NCBI GenBank assembly: GCA_002412925.1
Contig: DHVZ01000011.1
Coordinates: 39,228 to 103,227, forward strand
Direction of reading: 5' to 3'
DNA: 64,000 nucleotides
Origin: Anaerolineales bacterium UBA5195
GTDB lineage: Bacteria; Chloroflexota; Anaerolineae; Anaerolineales; Villigracilaceae
Shown: positions 8,696 to 18,023 of the stretch, one piece after another
Numbering within the stretch: the first letter of the stretch is position 1
Layout of the letters: every line of letters begins with the position of its first letter
Position numbers and translations under genes: made by a program
Notes under the pieces: model-generated
Told to the model about the DNA's origin: nothing
The model's input: only the letters and a program-made list of their open reading frames with translations
Databases searched by the model: none

Positions 8696-10345
8696 ATGAA
8701 TCAATTCGAACAAGATGAAGAAGCCGCCATCACCTCCTTGAGCGTTAAGGAGTATTTTTACCTGCTCTGGTCCTGGGCCTGGCTGATCGGGCTGGCGGGC
8801 GCGCTGGCCGGGGCCGCGGCCCTGGTCGTTTCGCTCCTGAGCACGCCGATCTACCAGACCAGCGCGCGCCTGCTGGTCAGCGACCCGCCCGCCATGCGCA
8901 GCATCGATTACAGCGCGATGGTCAGCTCGCAGTCGATGACCGGCACCTATGCCGAAATGCTGGTCGACCGCCCGGTGCTCGAGGGCGTGATCGAACGGCT
9001 CAGCCTGCCAACCACCCCCGAAGACCTGGGTGAGAAGATCACGGTCGAGATCGTCCGCAATACCCAGCTGCTGGTTGTGACGGTTGAAGACCCCAGCCCA
9101 ACCCTGGCCGCCGGGATTGCCAACACCCTCGGGCAGGTCTTCGCCGAGCGCATCCGCGAACTGCAGACCCAGCGTTACAGCGCCACCCAGTCGGGCCTGG
9201 CCAAACAGGTCGGCGATATGGAACAGCAGATCTATTTCACCTCCCAGGCCCTGGTCGAGGAGCACGACCCGGCTCAAAAATTACAGCTCGAGGCCCGCCT
9301 GACGGAGTACCGCCGCCTGTATTCGAACCTGGTGACGAATTACGAGCAGGTGCGCCTGGCCGAAGCCCAGACCAGCACCAACGTGGTCGTCTCGCAGCCG
9401 GCGGCGCCGCCCAGGGAGCCGGTCAGGCCAAAGACCGTCCAGAATACCCTGCTGGCGGCCCTGGCGGGCATGCTGTTGGCGGCCGGGGCGGTCTTTGCGA
9501 TCGACGCCCTGGATGACACCCTGAAAAACCCGGATGAGATCCGCCAGCGCTTCGGCCTGCCGGTGCTGGGAATCATCGCCAGCCACGCCATGGAGGGGGA
9601 GCGCCCGATCAGCCTGAGCCAGCCGCGCTCGCCGGTGGCCGAGGCCTTCCGCTCGATGCGCACGAACATCACCTTCGCGGGCGTCGACCGGCCCCTGCGG
9701 CGGATCCTGATCACGAGCGCCACCCCGCAGGACGGCAAGACGACCGTTTCGACCAACCTGGCGGTGGCCCTGGCCCAGGGCGAGTGGAAAGCCGTCCTGA
9801 TCGACGCCGACCTGCGCCGCCCGCAGGTGCACCGCAAGTTTGGCCTGCCGAACCGCGCCGGCTTGAGCGAGCTTTTCATCCACGAGCTGGGGATCCTGCC
9901 GGAGCTGATCCAGGCGGATGGCGTGCCGGGCCTGGCCGTGATCACCTCGGGCAGCCTGCCGCCTAACCCCTCGGAACTGCTGACTTCAAGAAAGCTGACC
10001 GGGATCCTCGACCGCCTGAACCAGGATTACGACCTGATCCTGATCGATACGCCGCCCGTCCTGAGCGTGACGGATGCGGTCGCCCTGGCCCCCGGCATGG
10101 ACGGGGTCATCCTGGTCGCCAAGCCGGGCCAGACCCGCCGGCGCGATTTCCAGCTGACCCTCGAGCAGCTCCGGGCCGTCAACGCGCGGATTTTGGGCGT
10201 CGTCCTGAACGACGTCGAGACCCAGAGCCGCAAGTACGGCTATTATTACGGCGGGTACGGTTCGAAGTATTCGCATTATTATGACCAAGATAGCGTTCTG
10301 CCAAAGCGCAAAAAAACTGCGCCGGGGGTAAAAGCGGCTTCTTGA
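8696..10345 (+). CDS. Wzz/BY-kinase fusion: polysaccharide co-polymerase and tyrosine autokinase (copy 2)
   Basis: A 549-residue paralog of the protein at 5195 with the same order: Wzz segment (VKEYFYLLWSWAW), membrane helix, external loop, second helix near 249-270, DDTLKNPDEI, Walker A (ATPQDGKTT), Walker A' (VLIDADLRRP), Walker B (LILIDTPP) and a C-terminal Tyr cluster (YGYYYGGYGSKYSHYY). Long stretches are near-identical to copy 1 at the DNA level, for example around 9360 and 9810, showing a duplication with the LCP gene between the copies. The external loop and the tail diverge most, which suggests different polymers or a different phosphorylation pattern. It is the last GC-rich gene before the AT-rich cassette. 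Confidence 0.9.
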   Translation: MNQFEQDEEAAITSLSVKEYFYLLWSWAWLIGLAGALAGAAALVVSLLSTPIYQTSARLLVSDPPAMRSIDYSAMVSSQSMTGTYAEMLVDRPVLEGVIERLSLPTTPEDLGEKITVEIVRNTQLLVVTVEDPSPTLAAGIANTLGQVFAERIRELQTQRYSATQSGLAKQVGDMEQQIYFTSQALVEEHDPAQKLQLEARLTEYRRLYSNLVTNYEQVRLAEAQTSTNVVVSQPAAPPREPVRPKTVQNTLLAALAGMLLAAGAVFAIDALDDTLKNPDEIRQRFGLPVLGIIASHAMEGERPISLSQPRSPVAEAFRSMRTNITFAGVDRPLRRILITSATPQDGKTTVSTNLAVALAQGEWKAVLIDADLRRPQVHRKFGLPNRAGLSELFIHELGILPELIQADGVPGLAVITSGSLPPNPSELLTSRKLTGILDRLNQDYDLILIDTPPVLSVTDAVALAPGMDGVILVAKPGQTRRRDFQLTLEQLRAVNARILGVVLNDVETQSRKYGYYYGGYGSKYSHYYDQDSVLPKRKKTAPGVKAAS

Positions 10346-10587
10346 AATCGGAACTAATCGGTTTTATCTTGTAATTGTCTCAATACCATCCAGTATTTGT
10401 ATCTGTCGTGTGAATTCGAATTAGCTATTCAGTGAGTTCTGCCGGGGGATTTATCTACCGGCTACTTTTTCAAAGTCGCCTAATGGCGACTGAAAGTCCC
10501 TTTTTGGCGGGCTTGGTATTGATAGCCCGGACGTTTATGCCCGGGTGGCTTGGCTATAAGGCATACTTCATTAGAGTTTGTGCCAAT

Positions 10588-12057
10588 ATGAAAATAAAAT
10601 CACTGATTCAATATGGAAACGATACACCGGCTTTTTTTATAGTCGTACTGACTATCATATTAGCGATAGTTTTGGGTTTCTCTGTTGCAGAATATGGGGT
10701 TCCATTATTGGATATATTGATTAAAAAATCGGTGAGCAGTGATGGAGGACTCTTTAATTTAGGTGTCATATTTTTATCATTTATTTTCATGCTATTTTTT
10801 TTGTTTTTCTTAATAAAAGGTTCTTTAAAAACCGTATTGTTTTTGTATATAGTCGCTTTGCCTGCAACCTATAGATTTCAGGGGTTTTGGAGCATTACAG
10901 CATTTGCAAAAGAAGGTGATCCTCCTGAATTGGTTTCAGCTACTACACTGCTAATTTTTGCCATACTATCGGTTTTTATTGTAAAGGGCGTGGTATTACG
11001 AAAAAAAAACCACTTCTTTGGGTATTTGGAATATTGCATCTTGGCGTTTGCATTTTTAGGGACGATATCTCAGTTTATAAATCATGATCTTTGGAGTGCA
11101 TTTTGGCTTTCTATAAAAAGTCTTTGGCAATATGTTGCTTTGTTTTACTTAGTTGGTGCCGCAATTAGCAACGAAGACGATGTTAAATTTATTATTAAGG
11201 CGGTTGTAATTTCTATTCTCGTTGGTATTGTGTTTCGGCAAGGGACTTTTGGTTTAGGGTTCATTTTTGCTAATAGCCAAGGTTTGCAGCGGATTGGGGG
11301 TGGAGCATTTGGTCCAGCTGTTAGTTATGGAGGCTATCTCAGCTTTGCCGCAATACTAAGTCTTTACCTTGCTAAATCTTCGAGCAAGCTTTGGTTAAAT
11401 CTTTTATGGTTATTAGCAACAGGCTTGATCCTTTTTGAGCTTATAAACACTCATACTCGGGGAGCTATACTTTCCTTTTTGATAGTCGTATTTCTAGTGG
11501 TTTTATCAAAAGAAAGAAAATTTATTTTATTATTGATAATATGTACAATATTTTCTTTCTTATTGACGGGGTTATGGAGTGATTTTCTTTATCTAATTTC
11601 AGAAAGGGATTTTACTTTAAGCACATCTATTCTTCAGGATCCTAATGTCAAAATTCGATTTGAGCTTTGGGCCTTAGCGTTTCCAAGAATATTCGATGGG
11701 TTTGGGTTTGGTTATGGGATCGGAAACCTTATATATTTATATACATCAGTCAATAGGGAATTCACCAGCCATAACATGTTGCTTGAATTAACTCAAGAAG
11801 TAGGGGCAATAGCATCGATCTTTTTTCTTATGTTTTATGTTTCAGTTATATCTCGATTACTTAAGTGGATAAAAAAAACTACTTTAATTGCATATTTGTT
11901 TGTAAGTTTGCTGGGATGGTTTATTTTTGCAAATACCACTTCAACTAGTATCGTTTATTATTACCCTTGTGAAGCAACAATTCTGATGTATTCAATCTTG
12001 TTCTCGGCCAAAGCCATCACAGATAATGGCGGGAGTTTTATAGGGCTGGATCGTTAG
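10588..12057 (+). CDS. O-antigen polymerase/ligase-like membrane protein (Wzy/WaaL type)
   Basis: A 489-residue very hydrophobic protein with about 11-12 predicted membrane helices. A larger periplasmic loop in the second half contains TRGAILSFLIVV and SHNMLLELTQEVG, the short motifs usual in Wzy/WaaL-type proteins (NTHTRGA followed by a His in the large loop). It would polymerise or ligate undecaprenyl-linked repeat units at the membrane. The frame is open from a GTG at 10432, but the sequence up to about 10560 has higher GC and no RBS, so ATG 10588 is used; residues before it may be relict. AT content is far above that of the upstream kinase gene. An A9 tract lies at 11001-11009. Confidence 0.7.
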   Translation: MKIKSLIQYGNDTPAFFIVVLTIILAIVLGFSVAEYGVPLLDILIKKSVSSDGGLFNLGVIFLSFIFMLFFLFFLIKGSLKTVLFLYIVALPATYRFQGFWSITAFAKEGDPPELVSATTLLIFAILSVFIVKGVVLRKKNHFFGYLEYCILAFAFLGTISQFINHDLWSAFWLSIKSLWQYVALFYLVGAAISNEDDVKFIIKAVVISILVGIVFRQGTFGLGFIFANSQGLQRIGGGAFGPAVSYGGYLSFAAILSLYLAKSSSKLWLNLLWLLATGLILFELINTHTRGAILSFLIVVFLVVLSKERKFILLLIICTIFSFLLTGLWSDFLYLISERDFTLSTSILQDPNVKIRFELWALAFPRIFDGFGFGYGIGNLIYLYTSVNREFTSHNMLLELTQEVGAIASIFFLMFYVSVISRLLKWIKKTTLIAYLFVSLLGWFIFANTTSTSIVYYYPCEATILMYSILFSAKAITDNGGSFIGLDR

Positions 12058-12099
12058 GAGCAAGGGATCTTTGATGCTAATTTGACAAGGCATAAAAAA

Positions 12100-13554
12100 A
12101 TGTTCTTAAATTCCGATATAAGAAATTTGATAATTGTAGGAATTGGGCGAGTATCACAAATTCTTTTCTCTCTTGTTTCTATTAAGATAGCTACGACACT
12201 ATTAAGTCCTTCTGAAATGGGAAGGCAAAATATTTTTTTGGCGATCGGCACAATATGTATGACCTTGTTTTCAACCCCCTTGGCTGCCTTCTGGAATAGG
12301 CGTTTTCACGGTTGGAAAGATTCTGGTAACCTATTGGAAATCACGAAATATGCATTAATTTATATGGCGGTTTTGTTGCTCCCTATTAGCTTGATAGGTG
12401 TATTTATTAATAATATCGTTGGCTTTGGAACACAGGTTTCAGCTGGTTGGTTGATTTGGATCATCTTTGGCGGATTTTTCTTGTCTCAAATAAGTAATAC
12501 TGCAATTACATCGTTCAATTTGTGGGGGAAACGTGTGATTTATGTAATTGTATCTAACATTGTCCTTTGGGGTGGATTATTGTTATCCGTAGTTTTTATT
12601 AGAAATCTGGAAAACAATGCTGAATGGTGGTATTCGGGCACAGTTGTAATAAAGTTATTTCTGCTTGTACTCTTGTTCCCTTCTATAGTATTCAAATTAC
12701 AAAAAAAAACCACTAAACATAAGGTGGATATTTCCTCAGAGTGGGAAAGTCTTTGGCAATTTTCATCTCCATTGATAGTTTATTCATTTGTTTATTTTCT
12801 TCAATATCAAAGTTATCCATTCCTATTTGGTTTTCGTGCTGATGTAGTTTCGCTTGGGTTGTTTAGTGTTGGGCTTAATTTAGGGCTCAACCCCATGCGA
12901 ATGTTTAGTAATTTATTTGAAGAGTACTACAATCCTATTTTTTATAGCCGAATAAATTCAAATCCTGAGCAAATAAGGGATGCTTGGAATCAATATGTGA
13001 AGGCGTATTTACCTGCAATAATAGCTTTTGGCTTCTTTGTGATTGGGATTAGCCCGCTTTTGGCAAAGATATTGCTTGGTTCACAATTTCAGTCAGTAGC
13101 ATGGCTGGCAATTTGGGGGGTTATATTACAAGTTTGTGTAGTTAGTTACTCTTTGTTAAATATGGCTTCGCATGCATTCTACCAGACCAAGCTGATGATA
13201 ATGCCTACGATTCTCGGAGCCTTTTTTACCGTAGGATTACTTTCATTCTTGTTACCGATTGACCCCTTATTAGGCGGAGCGATTGCCGTTTTAACAGGAG
13301 CATTTATAAATCTTGTTGGTATGGCGTGGCAGATCAAAAAAGTTATGCCAGTTTCAATTCCTTGGAAGCTGATACTAATCGCATCAACTATTTCTGCACC
13401 TTATTTGGTAACCTTTTGGGGTATAAATTTGGTACAAGGCAATATCTATTTAGTTTTGGCTTTTGTTGGAATGGTTTTTTATGCGCTTATTGCTCAACTC
13501 TTTTTAGGTAAAGAGTGGTTAAGGAATCAGTCTCAAACACTACCTATTGAATAA
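12100..13554 (+). CDS. Wzx-type polysaccharide flippase (MATE/MOP superfamily)
   Basis: A 484-residue protein with 12-14 predicted membrane helices and few charged residues, opening with a short cytoplasmic tail then LIIVGIGRVSQILFSLVSIKIAT, as usual for polysaccharide flippases. It would move undecaprenyl-diphosphate-linked oligosaccharide across the membrane for the polymerase encoded just upstream. The alternative start TTG 12082 has no RBS, whereas AAGG lies 9 bases before ATG 12100. It is strongly AT-rich like the polymerase gene and carries an A9 tract at 12701-12709. The gap to the polymerase gene is about 40 bases. Confidence 0.75.
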   Translation: MFLNSDIRNLIIVGIGRVSQILFSLVSIKIATTLLSPSEMGRQNIFLAIGTICMTLFSTPLAAFWNRRFHGWKDSGNLLEITKYALIYMAVLLLPISLIGVFINNIVGFGTQVSAGWLIWIIFGGFFLSQISNTAITSFNLWGKRVIYVIVSNIVLWGGLLLSVVFIRNLENNAEWWYSGTVVIKLFLLVLLFPSIVFKLQKKTTKHKVDISSEWESLWQFSSPLIVYSFVYFLQYQSYPFLFGFRADVVSLGLFSVGLNLGLNPMRMFSNLFEEYYNPIFYSRINSNPEQIRDAWNQYVKAYLPAIIAFGFFVIGISPLLAKILLGSQFQSVAWLAIWGVILQVCVVSYSLLNMASHAFYQTKLMIMPTILGAFFTVGLLSFLLPIDPLLGGAIAVLTGAFINLVGMAWQIKKVMPVSIPWKLILIASTISAPYLVTFWGINLVQGNIYLVLAFVGMVFYALIAQLFLGKEWLRNQSQTLPIE

Positions 13555-13674
13555 AAAACCCTGTACTTCAAGTCCTCTCTGTTTTTGGAACCTGGGCAAA
13601 TGGCCGAGAGTAGGTTGTCCACGATCGCACTTATTTTAGATTGAACTGATTTAAAATTATTGGGAGTGAAAGTA

Positions 13675-14838
13675 ATGCGAATTTTTCAGGTTATTGAAGC
13701 AAGTGCAACCGGCGGATACAGTAGTGGGCAAATCTGGCTTCGCAACTTGTATGAGCCTTTGGTGGAGATGGGTCATGAAGTAGTTTTGTATCGTGCTGAG
13801 GCAGGGCGGAGAATAATGCGAACCAACGATCGGGCAGCCCGCCTACATTTTAGCCAGCAGATATTCGAGGCTTTTGAACGTGAAAATAGGGTTAAATCCT
13901 TTGATCTTTTTTTTTCCTACCTTATGGATGGCATGGTACTCCCAGAATTGATTGATGAAGTCAAAGCTCATCGGGTTCCAACTTGTAATTTTTCCTGTAA
14001 TAATTCGCATCAATTCAACTTAGTTGATGAGCTTTCTCCACACTTTGATTACAACTTGCACTCAGAGAAGGATGTGGCTCCCAAATTTCGCGCGATAGGT
14101 GCTACCCCCATTTGGTTTCCGATGGCGGCCAACCCAAAATATTATCACCCTAATGATCTGCCCATTCGCTGGGAGGTTTCCTTTGTAGGCCAATGCTATG
14201 CCCGGAGGCCGAATTATCTGTTGCATTTGCTCGAAAATGGAATTAATGTCCACGCTTTTGGCCCTGAATGGCTGCCGCGACCTGGAAAAAACAGGCTGCG
14301 CAGTTTGCGAAGATGGCTGGTGCGGACATTTTTATTACTTAACGCGCTCCGAGTTTCATCTGCCCAAGACAGGTATTCGCTCACAACTCGCGTTGCCTGG
14401 CTGGATGGCGTCGGTTATCTGCGGTCTAAATACTTGGCGCAGCTTCATTCTCCCCTAACCGATGACGAAATGATCAGAAATTATAGCGAAAGTAAAATTA
14501 GTCTTGGTTTTTTGGAAGTCTTCGATGCTCACAATTCGATTTTGCCAGTCAAACAGCATTTGCATTTGCGCGAATTTGAAGCACCGATGAGCGGGGCGCT
14601 GTATCTCACCGGCTGGTGTGAAGAGCTGGAAGAGTTTTATGAGCCTGAAAAAGAGCTGATTACATATCGCAATGAACACGAGTTACTCGATAAAGCCCGC
14701 TATTATCTTGCGCATCCCGATGCTGCTCAAAAAGTTCGCGTGGCGGGCCGGGCCAGAGCATTGCGGGACCATACCTACCATCAGCGTTACCTGACCCTCT
14801 TTTCCCAATTGGGATTGAAAAGTGCCGGAGCAGAGTAG
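13675..14838 (+). CDS. CgeB-like glycosyltransferase (GT-B fold)
   Basis: A 387-residue putative glycosyltransferase. The N-terminus is MRIFQVIEASATGGYSSGQIW, a GT-B first strand with a glycine-rich loop. The middle has NSHQFNLVDELSPHFDYNLHSE and WFPMAANPKYY, then EVSFVGQCYARRPNYL, typical of CgeB-like proteins. The C-terminal part includes LREFEAPMSGALYLTGWCEEL and YRNEHELLDKARYYL, corresponding to the acceptor-side helices of that group. The donor sugar is unknown. ATG 13675 has GGGAG 8 bases upstream. Moderate GC content marks the transition inside the AT-rich cassette. Confidence 0.72.
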   Translation: MRIFQVIEASATGGYSSGQIWLRNLYEPLVEMGHEVVLYRAEAGRRIMRTNDRAARLHFSQQIFEAFERENRVKSFDLFFSYLMDGMVLPELIDEVKAHRVPTCNFSCNNSHQFNLVDELSPHFDYNLHSEKDVAPKFRAIGATPIWFPMAANPKYYHPNDLPIRWEVSFVGQCYARRPNYLLHLLENGINVHAFGPEWLPRPGKNRLRSLRRWLVRTFLLLNALRVSSAQDRYSLTTRVAWLDGVGYLRSKYLAQLHSPLTDDEMIRNYSESKISLGFLEVFDAHNSILPVKQHLHLREFEAPMSGALYLTGWCEELEEFYEPEKELITYRNEHELLDKARYYLAHPDAAQKVRVAGRARALRDHTYHQRYLTLFSQLGLKSAGAE

Positions 14839-14843
14839 AAATT

Positions 14844-15785
14844 ATGCCTAAAGTTAGTGTCATTATGTCTGTTTTTAATGGTGAAAAATTTATCCAAGAG
14901 GCGATTGCCAGTATTCTTAGGCAAACTTTTTCAGATTTTGAGTTTTTGATCATCGATGATGGTTCTACCGATGCCACGGTGGAAATGATCGAAGCTTTTA
15001 CTGATCAACGCCTCAAGCTACTGAAGCGAAATCACCGCGGAATTTCGGCCAGCGTCAATGAGGGAATTTCTGCCGCAACCGGTGAATTGATCGCCAGAAT
15101 GGATGCAGATGATATTTCTTTGCCGGAAAGGCTGGAGCGTGAAGTCGAATTTCTGGAGAATAACCCGGATTTTGTGATGGTGGGCAGCGCTGGTATGCTG
15201 ATCGATGAAGCTGGGCTACCCCTGGGCATGGTGGATAAACCGGCTGACCTTGGGACTATTCAGGACAATTTAAATAATGGGATCTTACCTTTCTTTAATG
15301 GTTCTTCGGTTTTTCGAAAAGCAGCGGCCGAAAAATGCGGGCTTTATGATGAACGGCTCAATGGGAATGAGGATTGGTACTTGGCCACCAAGCTGGTTAA
15401 GCTTGGTAAGCTTACCAACTTGGCGCTGGTTTTGTATCAATACCGCTTTTCCCGTTTGGCGATAACAAATTTATCGCCATCGTTATTAAAAAAGCGAAAA
15501 GCCATCATGCAAAAAATCGTGAAGACCGGAACGATTTCTGTTGAGGATGCCCGAATCATGCGCGAGCTAAAACAAAAACTAAGCCCGAGGGAATTAACCG
15601 CCCAGTATTATTTCAATGCCGGGAAGGCCTTAATCTCTTATGACTGGCAGCCCAAACGCGCCCGACCTTACCTGCTGAATTCGCTCTATTCTAAACCTTT
15701 CGATTTACGCTGTTGGTTTAATTTATTCTTGAGTTTTATGCCTGCCGTCTGGGTCAAAGCCTGGAGAAATTACAGAACAGCCTAA
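14844..15785 (+). CDS. Family 2 glycosyltransferase (GT-A fold)
   Basis: A 313-residue GT2 enzyme. The opening PKVSVIMSVFNGEKFIQEAIASIL, the nucleotide-binding IIDDGSTDAT and the metal-binding ARMDADDIS (DxD) follow in order at about 3-26, 35-44 and 87-95. A later GNEDWYLATKLV resembles the ED catalytic-base motif of GT2. It would transfer one sugar from a nucleotide-sugar to the growing undecaprenyl-linked unit on the cytoplasmic face. The gene starts 5 bases after the preceding glycosyltransferase and its stop overlaps the next start by one base (TAATG), so it is inside a tight operon. Confidence 0.85.
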   Translation: MPKVSVIMSVFNGEKFIQEAIASILRQTFSDFEFLIIDDGSTDATVEMIEAFTDQRLKLLKRNHRGISASVNEGISAATGELIARMDADDISLPERLEREVEFLENNPDFVMVGSAGMLIDEAGLPLGMVDKPADLGTIQDNLNNGILPFFNGSSVFRKAAAEKCGLYDERLNGNEDWYLATKLVKLGKLTNLALVLYQYRFSRLAITNLSPSLLKKRKAIMQKIVKTGTISVEDARIMRELKQKLSPRELTAQYYFNAGKALISYDWQPKRARPYLLNSLYSKPFDLRCWFNLFLSFMPAVWVKAWRNYRTA

Positions 15786-16930
15786 TGGAAAAATCTCTAA
15801 AGCGTCCAATCCGGGTCTTATTTATCATTTCCGCTCTGAACCGAGGTGGCTCAGAAACGGTTTTGGTGAATTTGGTTAACAGTTTGGATCGAAACTTTTT
15901 TATTCCCATTCTTTGTGTCCTTTATGAAGGGGCTTTGCTTAACGAAGTCAACAAGGACGTGCTGGTCTATAAAAACATTGCCCGCTGGTCAGGTGATCCC
16001 AATTTACTCATTTCACTGGTTAAGATTTTGCGTTTACATACACCAGATATCGTTGATGTCTTTGCCAGGGATCTCGCCGGATTATATGGACGCTTGGCCG
16101 CCAAACTGGCGGGAACCGAAATTATTATTCAGTCGCTACATTTTGGCCGATATAAATTACAACAGGATCCGAAGGCGGTTATCCATCACTGGATTAACCG
16201 GCTATTTGATAGTAGGACCAGCGGTTTTGTTCTGGTTAGCGCTTCGCAGAGAGAATTTTGCAAGAGCATGGGTATTCCAGAAAATCGAATATTTGTGATA
16301 ACGAATGGTGTTGATTTCAGTAACTTTATGCCGCCGATGCGGCCTGATCGGGCAGTGTTGGCCGGGCTTGGCATTGAAAACGATGCACCTATTATTATTC
16401 AAATCGGAAATTTCCGAAAGGTAAAGCGGCATGATGTTATTTTAGAAGCTATAAAATTTGTGAAAGAATCTTACCCGCAGGTTCGTTGTTTGTTGATCGG
16501 GGACGGTTCCATGCGTTCTGAATTAGAAAAAAAAGCACAACAATTAGGCGTTGAAAAAAATGTTTTGTTCTTAGGCACTTGCGAGCAAGTTGAAAAATAT
16601 TTGCAAATTTCTGACTTGCTTACGATCACTTCGGATGCAGAATCGTTTTCTCTCGCAATTTTGGAAGCCATGAGTGTCGGTTTGCCAGTCGTTTCAACCA
16701 GATGCGGAGGCCCGGAAGATATCGTTGTAGATCAGCAAACAGGTTTTCTGGTTCCGCTGGGCGATTCGTTGGCTTTTGCAGAAAAAATAATTTTGCTTCT
16801 GAGCAACCCTGAATTGGGAAAACAAATGGGAAAAATAGGCCGTCGCAGAGTTATTGATCATTTTAGCCTTCAAGATATGATTGAAGCCCGAGAAAATCTT
16901 TATTTTGATTTTTGGGATAATAGGGAATAA
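15785..16930 (+). CDS. Family 4 glycosyltransferase (GT-B), first of two
   Basis: A 381-residue GT4 enzyme. The N-terminus RVLFIISALNRGGSETVLVNLV is the classic GT4 opening (GGSE). The C-terminal Rossmann half contains IIQIGNFRKVKRHDVILEAI, VRCLLIGDGSMRSELEKKA, VLFLGTCEQVEKYLQISDLL and the nucleotide-sugar motif ESFSLAILEAMSVGLPVVST (E-x7-E). Its start codon overlaps the stop of the GT2 gene by one base, indicating translational coupling. It would act on the cytoplasmic face in repeat-unit assembly; donor and linkage cannot be assigned. Confidence 0.87.
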   Translation: MEKSLKRPIRVLFIISALNRGGSETVLVNLVNSLDRNFFIPILCVLYEGALLNEVNKDVLVYKNIARWSGDPNLLISLVKILRLHTPDIVDVFARDLAGLYGRLAAKLAGTEIIIQSLHFGRYKLQQDPKAVIHHWINRLFDSRTSGFVLVSASQREFCKSMGIPENRIFVITNGVDFSNFMPPMRPDRAVLAGLGIENDAPIIIQIGNFRKVKRHDVILEAIKFVKESYPQVRCLLIGDGSMRSELEKKAQQLGVEKNVLFLGTCEQVEKYLQISDLLTITSDAESFSLAILEAMSVGLPVVSTRCGGPEDIVVDQQTGFLVPLGDSLAFAEKIILLLSNPELGKQMGKIGRRRVIDHFSLQDMIEARENLYFDFWDNRE

Positions 16931-16934
16931 GTCT

Positions 16935-18023
16935 ATGCAAATACTAATGTTGGTGCAGTCACCTCAGGTTGATGGACCATTACCCAAACATACGCCGATA
17001 TTAATCAACGCTTTGCAAGCCCTTGGGTGCAAAATCGATACTTCGATTTGGGGACGTCATACTGAACGAGAAAATCTGTTTCAAAAAGTAGTCGGTAGAA
17101 TTCAAGATCTTTTCCGCGCAGTTGGAAAGTTAAGAACCCATCCGTACGATTTTATGATCGTCAAAACTACACATAATTGGTTAGCGCTAAGTAGAGATAT
17201 CCCCCTTCTTCTGTTAACTCGCCAATTGTGTCCCCATATCGTCTTACAACTTCACGGCAGTTTTTCAGATCAACTGGTTGTTCCTGGGAATTTGTTGTTT
17301 AAATTATTTTCCCACTGGTTGGTGGATTTAAGCGATGCAATCCTGGTTTTGTCCACTGAAGAACAAAGAGAGTGGCAAAAATTCCACTCCAAAGGCCGGT
17401 TTTATGTAACCATCAATCCTTTTCATCCTGATCTGCTCGAATTTGCGAATTCTGGGCAGCCGGATAACGGTAAATCGGGAGAAGATCCCGTTTTGTTATT
17501 TGTGGGCCGTTTAATGCGTGAAAAAGGTATCTTTGATTTGTTAAACGCGATATCAAATTTGCGGGTAAAAATACCATTTCACATGTTTATTGTAGGAGAT
17601 GGCCCGGATTCCGATGATGCAAAGCTTGAGACTGTTCGCATGGGCCTGGGTGATTGGGTGAATTTCACGGGATATCTGAAAGGTAAAGAGTTAAGCGATA
17701 TATATCGAAAAGCTGATGTATTTGTTTTTCCATCATGGAGAGAAGGTTTCCCAACGGTGGTTGCAGAAGCAATGGGTTATGGCTTGCCTATTGTAACCAC
17801 GCGCATTCGCGGAACTGCCGATCATTTGCAAGAAGGCATAAATACCCTGTTTGTTCCAATAAAAGATCCGGCTTCTTTGGCAAAAGCAATCGCGTCCTTG
17901 CTGAATGATCCGAATCTTCGGATTCAAATGGGATTGGCAAATCGTAAAAAAGTCGAAGAGTTTATGCCCAATATAGTGGGGCAACAATATCTGAATATAC
18001 TGATGGAGATTATTGATGGTTGA
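16935..18023 (+). CDS. Family 4 glycosyltransferase (GT-B), second of two
   Basis: A 362-residue GT4 enzyme beginning MQILMLVQSPQVDGPLPKHTP. The C-terminal domain shows VLLFVGRLMREKGIFDLLNAI, FHMFIVGDGPDSDDAKLE, VNFTGYLKGKELSDIYRKADVFVFPS and the E-x7-E motif REGFPTVVAEAMGYGLPIVTT. ATG 16935 is chosen over upstream in-frame codons inside the previous gene because it follows that gene's stop directly and gives the usual GT4 N-terminus. It overlaps the next gene by 8 bases. The role is sugar transfer in repeat-unit assembly, specificity unknown. Confidence 0.85.
   Translation: MQILMLVQSPQVDGPLPKHTPILINALQALGCKIDTSIWGRHTERENLFQKVVGRIQDLFRAVGKLRTHPYDFMIVKTTHNWLALSRDIPLLLLTRQLCPHIVLQLHGSFSDQLVVPGNLLFKLFSHWLVDLSDAILVLSTEEQREWQKFHSKGRFYVTINPFHPDLLEFANSGQPDNGKSGEDPVLLFVGRLMREKGIFDLLNAISNLRVKIPFHMFIVGDGPDSDDAKLETVRMGLGDWVNFTGYLKGKELSDIYRKADVFVFPSWREGFPTVVAEAMGYGLPIVTTRIRGTADHLQEGINTLFVPIKDPASLAKAIASLLNDPNLRIQMGLANRKKVEEFMPNIVGQQYLNILMEIIDG

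Noticed and set aside
8690..9277. Long antisense open frames over the BY-kinase genes and other GC-rich genes (also 23380-24120, 28268-29311 and 48-1082 on the minus strand).
   Set aside because: They are mirror frames of high-GC coding DNA with Arg/Gly/His-rich nonsense composition, no motifs and no RBS.
10432..10587. GTG 10432 as start of the polymerase gene.
   Set aside because: No RBS, different base composition and no need for the extra 52 residues; the stretch may be a relict (its FLAGLVLIARTFMPGWLGYK reading recalls an acyltransferase N-terminus, too weak to call).
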